DNA of 64,000 bases, taken from the NCBI GenBank assembly GCA_029948255.1, contig JALIZF010001632.1, positions 62,001-126,000 of the forward strand, in the 5' to 3' direction. The notes beneath the pieces were generated by a model. It had not been told where the DNA came from. It was given only the letters and a program-made list of their open reading frames with translations, and searched no databases. This DNA is from Telmatactis stephensoni (taxonomy: Eukaryota > Cnidaria > Anthozoa > Actiniaria > Isophelliidae). The position numbers and the translations under genes are program-made. Within the stretch, counting starts at the first letter, position 1. Each line of letters starts with the position of its first letter. Below, piece by piece: positions 46,901-58,900 of the stretch.

Positions 46901-49900
46901 AAGGTTAGGTTTAGGGCTAGGGACTGGGATAGGGTCTACCCCCTAACCTAGCCCTAAACCTAACCCTAAAACCTAAAATCTAGCTCTAATAATGGGGTCC
47001 TTTGACGCGCAATGTTGATCTGAAGCTCGCAAAATAACCTCTACTCCTCTCTGTAGTTGGTGTCGATTGAGGTCGGATTGAGGGGAGCTCTATTCCCTTC
47101 ACATTATTGGCAGATCAGAAAAAAAAATCCAACTACTTTTTTTTTTAATTCCACTTTCCCAAAATCCAATTACTTTCCACTTGTAAGAAAAGGCTCATGT
47201 ATCTAAAGAATGATATCTTTGTCCTTAGCAAACTATTATAAAATATTTCTAATTTGAGCCCATGCATGCTCCTGTGGAAGAAGGCTTATATGAGATACCA
47301 GTACCTCATTGATATTCTTCTATTTAAAACAAATAATGAATCTTCATATACTATCTTCTTTCAGCTCACAAGCCTGATATCACAAACTTTGGACCATTCT
47401 ATATTTTCAAGGGTACTAATGCTACTCTTAGATGTGACTCCAATGCAGCTCCTGCAGCAGCCCACATCTGGAAAAAAGATGGCAAAGTTTTAACAATCGA
47501 TAAGGATCGATATTCCCTAGGTGTTGGTAATTCCTTGGTTATTAAAGATGTAGCGAGCAGTGATGAAGGGACTTACACTTGTGATGCCTCAAACGGGCTT
47601 GGACAGGATTCTGCATCTGCTCCAGCTACTGTTTATGGTAAGTCAAGGATGAAACACAGGTAACCCAAGCTCTGTGTCCGTGAACTATAAGAGAATGTAT
47701 GGGGTTTTTCAATACAACATTTTTAATAGAAATATTCAAATAAAATTTAACTTTCTTACATGTTGTCTTTGTGTGTCCTTTGGGGATGTCTATATTGAGT
47801 TTTGGTAATTTTCGCCCCACTAAAAACTCGACATAGACATCCCCAAAGGACATACAAAGACAACATGTAAGAAAGTTAAATTTTATTCAAATATTTCTAT
47901 TGAAAATGTTGTATTGAAAAACCCCATACATTCTCTTATAGTTCACTGACACAGAGCTTGGGTTACCTGTGGATGAAAGAGCAGTTTCCAAATCAAGGAT
48001 GAAAGAACAGCTTTCATATGACTCAAAAAGTCTGTGCTATGCCGAGACATGCTGAGACATGGTACAAACACAGGAAAAGATGTCAATTCCCAGCTTGGGT
48101 CAAACATAGGGCTTCCCTGGTTATAACCAGAAAATCCCTGGGAATCTGTTCTATTTTTACAATTTTGAGTATTACAGGATTCCCAAGTAAAATAGAACAA
48201 ATTCCCAGTTTAGACCAAGGGAAACACATGAAATACATGTGAAAACTCAGCTCAAACAAACATTCCTTTTTCTTCTTGACATATAAGCTAGTCAGAACCT
48301 TTAAAAGTACCTTGCTTGGCTATTATTAACATACTATACTTTTTCAAACTCACAGAGAGAACCAGGATCATCAAGCCACAAGTCAAGCTCACCAAAGTCC
48401 ACATAACCTTGGATAAGCCTCTTGATCTCCACTGTGAAGCTACTGCTGATGAAAGATTGAAACCATTCTTAAAATATGAGTGGCGAAAGGATGGCACTGC
48501 TATGAAATATGATAAGAGGGTTTTTTGGGATGAAAATGACAAATTGCTTGAAATCAAAAAAGCTAATGTCCTTGATGGAGCCAAGTACACATGTGTTGCT
48601 TATATTGATGCAAAGCAGAAGTCTCAAGATACTATTGACTATATTGCAAATGTTAAAGGTAATTAAAAAAATTGTTGCTGATTGCATGAAAAAATACATA
48701 AACCTATTTCAAAAATCGTTTCGTCCTCGTGCAAATGAATGTCAAACGTGGAAATGCTGGGTTTCATTTAAAGGTGCGATTTGTCAAAAACCGTCGAGTT
48801 TTCTTCAAAATATATATTAAAATTGTGAGGTTTGCTCTTTTAGCTTTCAGAATATGTATACTTTATTGGGAAGCAAATGCAAATTGAATGCACTATGCCT
48901 TCTTAAAAATAACTGCCTGATTTTGTACCGTGTATCCTTAATAATTATTGTTTGTTTACTTATTTATAATGAACTTTTTTGTTATTTTAGGTGTGCCATT
49001 CCCTCCATCTGATCTAACCATTACTGACTGTAAAAAGAGAAGTACCACTATATCCTGGAAAAAAGGCAAAGATGGCGATTTTCCTACAACTCATTATCTT
49101 GTTGAACAAGAGTCCACTTATGAACCAGGCAAATGGGAGGTTATTGAAAATATTACTGACCCTACAAAGACGTCTTACTTCTTGACACTGACAGCCTATG
49201 CCGACTTGTCATTTAGAATGAGAGCTGTAAACAAAATTGGACCCAGTAGAGCAAGTGCATCAACAGCAAAAGGAAAATGCGTCACCCCCAAGTTCCGTAA
49301 GTACTTTCATTAAATAAGCGACTTCATGCTTTCATCTGCCATTTTGAATTGGGGCAAACGTGGCAAAATCTAATAGAAATCTGGATTACTTTGACTTCCT
49401 GTAACTCAGCTCAATTTTGTTGGAATTTTAAAAATTAAACTTCAATAATCAGCATTTGTTAAAAAAAAGAACAGAAAAAAGAAAAGAAGACCAATGTAGG
49501 TCATTTCACTACCTTTTACAAGGCAATCTTCTTTTTACGTATGATCTTCTAAATTTCAAGCTAATTTGCAGTTTACATACTGAACATTTTATTTTTTATT
49601 TTGAAAACAAAAATCATATTTTTTCGATTTCCAGCCTTCCAACAGTTATCATAATAACAGTCATAAATGACAAAGAAAATATCTTTTCTAAAAATAAGTT
49701 TTTGAAAATCCAACACAATAATAAATTGAGCTGAGTTAACGGGAAGTCAAAGTGATCCAGAGTTCCATAGATTTTGCTGCATTTGCCTTGATTCAAATTG
49801 GCGCACTTACAATCCAGGGTGACTCTTGCTGAACTTTGATTCTAATTGACCATGTACATGTAGCACTTAAACTTGATCAATTTTTAACTCGTGTATATGC

Positions 49901-52900
49901 GAAGCATAGAAACGAGTTATTGTGGGGACTCGATGTCATGGGCTCACTCAGATGTTAGCAATCCCACAATCCCTGCAGGCCGGCAATTTCCCACAATTCC
50001 TGCAGGCCGGCGATTTCGTCGCGACTAGAAGTTCGTTTTTCGGTCGTGAATTGGCTAATGTTGTTGACCGTAATGCAACGTATAATGAGTCTGATGCAAC
50101 ATCACGCAATACAGGACACCAATTTCACTCCAAAAAACGTCTAGTATTTATCAGTTTATCATACGTCTTCCGCAATGAATTCAAGTTTTGGCCGTCATGC
50201 ACGCTACAGTGAGTCTGATGTAACGCTCCATATCAAAGCAAATCCTGAAACTATAACATTGCCTTCACCATATACACGAGTTCTCCACAGGGAGCCTTTG
50301 ATTTGACAGAGCTCTGATTAAGAGAAGGATTGGCAAAATAAATGTGCACCACCAATCTCAAGTCTATTAGTTGAATGACTTTATTACAAGTTGTTGGTGT
50401 AAATAAGAATGTTTTACCTTCACCTTGTTTATTGTGTTAACATGCTGAAATGTGTAATTTTAGGACCAACAATGCATCCAGAGAATCTGAGGGGTATTCC
50501 AGGAAAAGCTAATGAGCTGGACATTGCTTGGAAGGTAATTATAATTTAAAAAGAGGATAATATACATGTCATTTGGGAGCTTAAGTATGAATTGTTTTTG
50601 TCAACATGGACATCATTTCATAAGTTTTTATCCATGTGCATGCAGTCATAGATGACATCTAGAATGTGAGAAAGCCTCAATGGATGTTCTAGCAAGAACA
50701 GGAACCTCATCTATGATGGCACATGCACAATAAAAAACGTACGTGTGCTGTCCGTGTTGACAACTACATTTTGTGCTTAAAGTTCCTATTCATGTATTCA
50801 TGACAGTTTGATTTCAAGATTTTCTGAATTTCGTGATTTATAAGTTACATTTACAAAAATAAGTGTTCCTTATTAAACTATGTTACATTATGACTTTTTG
50901 AGCATATATAATCACAAATTAAAGTAAAGTGTGGCAAAACATGCATGCAATCTCCAAAATTGAAAAATTAACAGGTCTCAAAATTTCATGTAAAGGTGAC
51001 TTGTAAATCATGCAGAAAGCTAACTTTTAATTACTTTTCATGGGCTGATAGAATACTGACATAAAGGGGGACCAGTACGTAATTCGAGTCAAAAATGTAA
51101 AATAAAAGAAAATCGCTTCAAACCACTTTAGTTGTGATGGTTATACTCTAAATAAACTCCCCTGAACAATTTATATGCATTTCTATAATAAAAGCTATCG
51201 AAATTTGCGATTATTTCTTTGTCCACCATTGATCACTTGTTGTCTATTGTTGCTCGGAGAAGACAATAGGGGGTGACGTCGGACACACCATAAGGCCAAA
51301 TCAAACGTGGCTAGATCTTCTTCTGTGGCTAGTGGTTCAAGATCTTCAACCCTGAATGAGTCATTCATTTCAACAAACATTAAATTTCTCTAAGAAAAAC
51401 TAAACTTTTATCAGTGACAAGATATCTCTCTGGATTAGATTTGGAGTGTCTGACGTCACTGAGGCGACAACCTTGTCATGGCGGACAGTGACTTTAATGC
51501 CAAATATTTTTTTGCCTGTCAGTTTAAAAGCAAGACTCTTGTGAATTTCAAGAGAAGGTTGAGCAATTAACCATTTCAAATGGCAAAAAAGGCTCCAAGG
51601 TTTTTCTAAATTTGACTCGAATTACGTACTAGTCCCCCTTTAATGTTTTGAATTATTAGTTTTGTTTGATTGTTACCACTGATTCTAATGATGTGCGACT
51701 ACCTAGGCATCAACATTGTAGTTTGTATTGTCCATTAGGCAGGCGTCAATCATCATTGCCTCTCCAAAAAAGCACATTTTACAAGTAATAATGAATTGCT
51801 TTCAGTTACAAAAAACTGAAAATATAGAGTTTCTTGAGAATATTTGTGGTTAGTTTAGTTGATTTGAGCATATTAATGATTAATATCCATCAAATGCAAT
51901 TTGCATTGATTTTGGTGGTAAAATGTTTGAATTTGTTTTTCATTTGATTTTTGTTTCCAGCCTATGACCAAACTTGAAGCCAATGGACCAAACCTCCGAT
52001 ATATTCTTTTCTATCGTAAAGCAAATGCAGATGAAAAATGGACACAGATTGTCATCAGAGATCCAAATGAACATAAATACAAAGTACCCAATGCTGGATA
52101 CTACATAAAGTGGGAATTCAAAATTGTGGCAGAAAATGACATTGATAAAGGTCCATTCAGTGATGTTAAATCATCATTTTCTGGTCAAGATGCTCCTAAA
52201 GGAAAGCCTCAGAATGTCAAGATAGGAGAGATAACTGCCCGTACAATTGAGTTAACATGGGATAGAGTTGATGTTGATCGTGGTAGTGTTGATGGCTACA
52301 ATGTAAGTTTTTCCAAAAATGAATTGACCAAAGAGATTCATAGTAAAATGAAATTTAATTTCAATAATCCACGACATTTTGGTGTCATTGTGACACCATT
52401 GTCAAGTGACAGAAAATAAATATACGCAGAGTTTAAATATGCTATGAAGTGATCATGACAATTGTTTTTTTTCTATTACAAAAGCTAAGTAAACAGTTTG
52501 GCCTTCAATAATAACAGTTAGTAAAGTCTGATTGGACATTGATGGATGGTTGTTTAATTATCAGAATTTGATCTGCATTTCTTGATAACAGAGAAAGTTC
52601 TTAATAGGGTCCTCAGGGACAGTTCCATGGATGATCTTTTAATGTATTTTTATACTTGAGGCTGGATTCCTGTGCTTATCAATGTGCTCGTGGAGGTGTC
52701 TCATGGTGTAACCAATAAAACTTGCATCACATAAACCCTTTTCTGGGTTTACAACTTTGTATATGTACCCTTTTCTGGTTTACAGCTATGTATATTATTT
52801 TATTTTCTGTCACTTGACAATGGTGTCACAATGACACTGAAGCGACATGGATTATTGATGTTAAATTTCATTTTACTATGTATATCCAAACCTTTATTGA

Positions 52901-55900
52901 TCAAAACCAAAGAGATTGAATTTATTTTTTGTCTTGAAAGGTTTTATAATAAAAAGAAATGACAACTAGTTTCTCTGACATCACGATGCTCTCTTGCATC
53001 ATTATCAAGGATGTTTATAAAGTGAATGAACTGAGCAATATATACCAGATAATGAAATAATGATGATGCAAAACATCAGAAAAACTAGTTGTCATTTCAC
53101 ATTTTTCTCATTGAAGCATGGTGGAAGTATGGATATTTTCTGGAACTACACATATGCAAAATCTTTTTCCCAAAGGGATTTGAATGGGAAAACATTGAGC
53201 CAAGCTAGTTGTTCACTACAGTACATCTCTTGCCTTTTATTCAAAGCAGTTTTACTAATTTGCTCTCCAAATTAACAAGAGGGGAAACTACCTGATGGCC
53301 CTCCTTTCATCAGTTTTATTGATTATTGTCATTATTTTAAAATCACATTTAGATATATTTCTGGGGTCAAAGCAAGTCTGGGAGAGTGAGTGCTAGACGA
53401 CGCAGAGACATAGATATTCCAGCAAGTGCTAAAAAGTTTGTAGCTGTCCAGACCACTGACGACACACAGAAAGCAGTTGTTACTGGGCTAAAGCCCTATC
53501 ATAGCTACACATTACTTCTTAAAGCCTTTAACAGTGGAGGGGAAGGACCTCAGAGCGATGACAAAACTTTTGAAACCAAAGAAGATGGTAGGTGTTTTGG
53601 GTTTTACATGTAAAGATGGAGGAAAATATGCACTTTAATAGACGTTTCTTTGTTTCTTTGTTTGTTCATTCATCATTCCTTCATTCATTCATCTGTTCAT
53701 TCATTCCTTCATTCACTAGTTTGTTCGTTCGTTTGTTAATGTATTTGCTAATAACGAACTTTCTTTTGCAGTTCCTGGTGAAGTTAAAAGCTTCCAGGCA
53801 TATGCCTTCTCAAAATACATTTTTGCAGCCTGGGGTGAACCAGAAGAGAAGAATGGAGTTCTGTTGGGATATAACATTGTAGCTGTTAAACATGACCCTA
53901 AAGAAAAAATAAAATCTGCTCCCACTTCCAATTCTGAGGAGTGGAAGGAGATTCCAACCAACAGATTTGAACACCTCTTTGATAAAATGGACCCAGAAAC
54001 TCGCTATGTAGTCTACCTTAGTGCAAAGACCATCATTGGTCCTGGACCAGTAATGACAGCTGATGTAACAACTATTGCACCAGCCAGTAAGTATGGATAT
54101 CTGTGACACTTAATTATGTGAGACTTGCATGAATTTGTATGTTCCTTTGACAGTGCTCTCGCACTATTCAATTCGAGGCAATGTTTTTTGCTATGGTCCT
54201 GTATTGAGTTAAGTTATGTCAAATGAGTACCACTGGATTTCCATTGGCTTCCAACCCTGTCTTGCTCAGTATTTATCCCAAAAGTAAAGCGACCATATTT
54301 TATGTTGATAACTCGTGACAGTAATTTGAGTAACTGATAAACTTGAGGTTGATGGTGCGCTCGTATAACTCCTCTATCTCCATCAGTGCTCCGTTTTAAG
54401 GGTATTTAAAGCTACTTAAAGCTACACAGAAAGGAAAGAATTTGAAACAAGGATGTGAGATCCGGGGATAGAACTCTGGACCTCATGCACTAAAATCCGC
54501 ACACTAACTAACTGTGCCATCCTTGCTCCTTGACAACTTTACACTAAAACCTCGGCCTTTGTATGCAGAGACATGTATCTTTTATGTCAAGATTTTTCAG
54601 AATTTGAAGGTCGAGGAAAGAGGGAGGGGGTCATTCAAGCCTTCAAATCAACCCTGGCAGTGGACTGACAATACATTCAATAGATACATGTAGAACAAAA
54701 ACAAGTGTGCGTCTGAGGTGAAGTGTTCAAAGAAAAGCTCTTAACCAATAAATAAATTACTAGCACCTTTCTTCTACTCATCTTCCACTTTTAGAGCCAT
54801 CAAGGCCACGAGCCCCTATAGTTCAACCCAATTCCACCACGGCAGTAAACGTGACATTCCTGTTTGGCACAACACCCGGTGGTTACCCAACAAAGTTTAA
54901 GGTTAAATACAGAGAAACAGGTTGGTATCTTTTTAACTCTTGGCAGCCCTGAGGCCTTGGTGAATGTCCCCAGTTTTGGCTTTGCATTTGTTTTCTCATT
55001 CTGGGTATACACTATAGTCAGAACAGTGCTTGTGAATTGTTCAAGTAACAAAGAACAGTAAAACAAAACAAAGGACAGAGTTTACCTGTAGAACAAAAGG
55101 TATTGTTCATCATAATCCACATATTCTTTGTCTTTGTTATTTGAACAAATCACAAGCTTTGTTCTAATGGTAGTGGTCGACCCCCTTCATTCTACCCAAT
55201 CAAGCTCTAAAATACAGTAAAAACCCACAACTAAGAACCTACATTTTTGGGAAGTAGCTTAAACAGGCTCTTATATAAATGGTAGTTAACACAATTTTAG
55301 GCTACTTAGGCCCAGTTCTGACGTCGGACTTTTGTCGCGTCGAATCTAATAGTTGCATTTTGTAGATGAGAAGTACGGCTTCTGAACCAAATGAATTGGA
55401 CAGATTTGTTTTAAACTGAATTTTTCAATTTAATACTTAATCAAATCTGTCAAAATACAATAGGTTCAGACGCCGCACTTCTCATTTACAAAATGCAACT
55501 ATTAGATTCGACACGGCAAAAGTTCGACGTCTGAACTTGGCCTTAGGTTCTTAAAATAGGTTCTTAAAATAGGTTCTTAATTCTGGAGAAAAACAAAGAA
55601 AACTCAGCTGCAAAACAAGATGATTATTGGCCTATTTACTATTTTCTACCCCTTCCACTCTTTTTATTACTAGTAAAAAAACTCATTTTTACAGTAATGA
55701 GAATCTGCTTTTTTTCTTCAAATAGGAGCTTGCACTGCAGCTATAATGTACTAATATGATTTTAGAAAATAAGAACCTGTTTTCAATTTTTAGGCTAAAT
55801 AGGTTCTTATTTATAGGGGGTATAAAATCCAAATTTTAGGCTAACAGGTTCTTAATTTTCAGGTTCTTAGTTGCGGGTTTTTACTGTATCACATTTTGTA

Positions 55901-58900
55901 GCCAACACCCAACATATGCTGCCGAAACGCGGTGTGGAACAACGGAGTTCGAGAAGTTAAACCGCTTCAATATCGCTTCAATAAACTTAGCCAAGTCACG
56001 ATTGCGAAGTGGTTTAACTTCTCGAACTCCGTTGTTCCACACCCCGTGTTGGCAGCATCGGATACGCGACATACATCCTTGGTATTAGATTGATTAATAT
56101 GGTTTAAATCCAATGGAAGTTGTTGCTAATAATAATTATATTTACTTGAATAGCCAAAGACTTACCCTTCAAAGAAACTGGTTGGTTTAATCACCTTGAA
56201 AAGAGGTGGACCATAGTGGATAATTTGGCCAAGGACAGTCTCCATGAGTTTGTTACTGTGGGTAGCAATGACCTTGGAGACAGTACTGATAGTCCTCCTA
56301 CTCTAGGACGCCCTATGCCAGCAGTAGGTGAGGTGTAGTGACATGCGGAAAAGCTCAAAAGCTGCTGTTTTTATACTTATTTCATTCACTGCATTTGAAG
56401 GGCTTCCATGTGAAAACGGCCTAAGTGACTTTTCAGACAATTTTTCCAATGGTCTATAATGATATCAATTAATTTTCCTATGCTGAAAAATCGATGTCTG
56501 GACATCCATCAAAAAGTCACTTAGGTCGTTTTCACAGGAAACCCTTCATTTGTGCAACCATTGCTTATTTCCTTGTGAGTAAACCCTTGTTAGATTACAG
56601 TAAAGCTTCTTGGAGATAACCACTTAATATAAAAACACCCAAAACATAGGGCATCATTTGATATTATGTTCTTTGACCCTAAAATGACTTATACACCTAT
56701 TTCAAATAGAGTAGATTTCATAGGACTGTGAAAATGGCACAGAATAGGCATAGTAAAGCAACGACAGGAATTTCAAATGTTTTTATAGCCCGGGAGGGGG
56801 GGGGGGGGGGGGGTACTTGACCAGGATTTGGGTGGGGATGTTCCACTGGGATCCTAAAACGGTTACCCTGTTTATGACAGAAAAACTCAAAATACCATAC
56901 CCTGTTTATGACAAAGTATAATAATTGCAGAATGTAATGTACTTATTTGTTTGTAAATATGTAGATGCTTCGGACATGTAAAATAAACGTAAAAGTTGGT
57001 TCGCCTGCTAGGATGATCCTAGTGCCATGTAAACACCCCCTTAGATACAGTTTTAGAGAGAGAAAGAGATAGACAAAGCCAAACCAAACAATGTACATGC
57101 AGTGGTAGTTTCCCAACCACTAACCACCAACTTACCAACCACTTCTTGACTCTGGATTAGAAATAACACTCAAGAAAAAGCCTTGGGCTAGCGCTTGTTA
57201 ATTTTTTAAACACAAGTCTCGACAAGTTTGGGATTTAATATTTGTCACCCTCTAACGCAGTTCAAAAACATTAAATAGTATTTGATTCTTTCCTTTTAAA
57301 GGTACTGGAAAAAGAGTCAGTACCCCATTTTACAAGACCCCTTGGTTTATTATCTTAATGGTGCTGATTATATTACTGCTATTTGTGTTACTTATTGTAA
57401 TCCTGGTTACGAGACGACGTGGGGCCAAGTACCCTGGTGAGTTTATAACATTTAACTGCACAATGAAACCATATGTACTGTTTAGTGTAAAGTGCCCCAG
57501 ACCCCTTGCTTCAAATTAACAGTATCTATGTCATACTATGTGTTTTTAGCTATTTGCACAAACATAGTGACCCTTTCAAAATCATCGAACCTAGAAGCTG
57601 AGACCGAAATGGCTCTTGGGTACACTGTTTAGTAATAGAGTGCTTACAATATATCCGCGAAAAACTTTGTAAGAAATTGCACTAATTTGCACTAATTAAA
57701 CAATAGAAAACAAAGGATTTCGTGCTATTTGGTACAATTTAGTTTGCTAACTTTTTCACGGATATATTGTAAGCACTCTATATCTGGATGTTCATATGTT
57801 TATCCGTGAATTCGCTACATAAAAATAATCGTGTTGGAAATACCAAGAATTTATCTCGGTCACTGTTTGAAACGTCCACGTACATGCTCTTCTTTAAATC
57901 ATCTAATAAGCAAATTTCTCTGTGTTCCTTTCGGTCTCAGCTTCTATACTTTGAAAGGGTCAATGTTTGTGCAATTATATGACTGGAATAACATTTCTTG
58001 GTCAGTTGAGCATGGTGCTGGTGAGTTACGGCGGTTTAAGCGACCCTAATATCAGCTTTTGAAACCTTGCTCAGAGTCTTTGGAATGTATCTGCGATATC
58101 AGCCATTTTTGGACAAGACATAAATGATCCTTTTTGTTTAGAGAAATCCAGTGTTCTTACAAATTTGTTATTATTTTTTAAGTTGGTAAAAGAGAGAAAG
58201 CAAGAGCAGGAATCCTGGATGAACCAGATGAAGAAGACAATATTGACATGGATAGGTAACTGTTTGTCTTGGTTCAATTTATTGTGACTCAGGGATAATA
58301 TTATAAGAGGGTGTCTTCTCTTCTCTTTTATTTGACGATGTTGATGATTTTAAAGATCGTGGTGATGCAGTAGGCATGTAGACTTGTCAAAATACACCTA
58401 TTTCAAAAAAGGTTGTCGGGTTAGAGGCTTCAAGCCTACGCGACTAGACCGAAAAGGAGTATGGGTAGGTACTAAACTTTACTCGCTTTTCAACTTAGTT
58501 CTTGATTTTTAACATCAACGAATGAAGTTCGTTTGTGCATAAGGTCATGGCAAGCTAGTTGAGAATAGTCGTGTTAATAGTCTTGTAGTTTTATAGATTT
58601 TATTAATTTCTACCCATACTCCCTTGCGGGTGAGACGAGTAGGCTTGAGGCCTTTTACCCGACAATGTTTTATGAAATAGGTGTATGCTAAAGTACTCCT
58701 AGAACAGCCGGTAAACATTTGTGAACTCTTTTGTTTTTCTTGCTCCACTTTTGTGTACTTGGCTATATGACGGTTATACCCATTTTCCAAATTACGCGAC
58801 CACTAGTGGTGAAGGCTTGTCTGTGTTCAGTTTAAATACGTAACAGCTGTGATTTGCAAAATCTTAGCTTTCTAAAGTCAAAAACAAAGGAAATGTAACT

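Noticed and set aside
52303..52419. Open frame continuing past the FN3-3 first exon
   Set aside because: A GTAAGT donor at 52303 ends the exon, the residues after it do not fit FN3, and the frame runs into a repeat with inverted ends.
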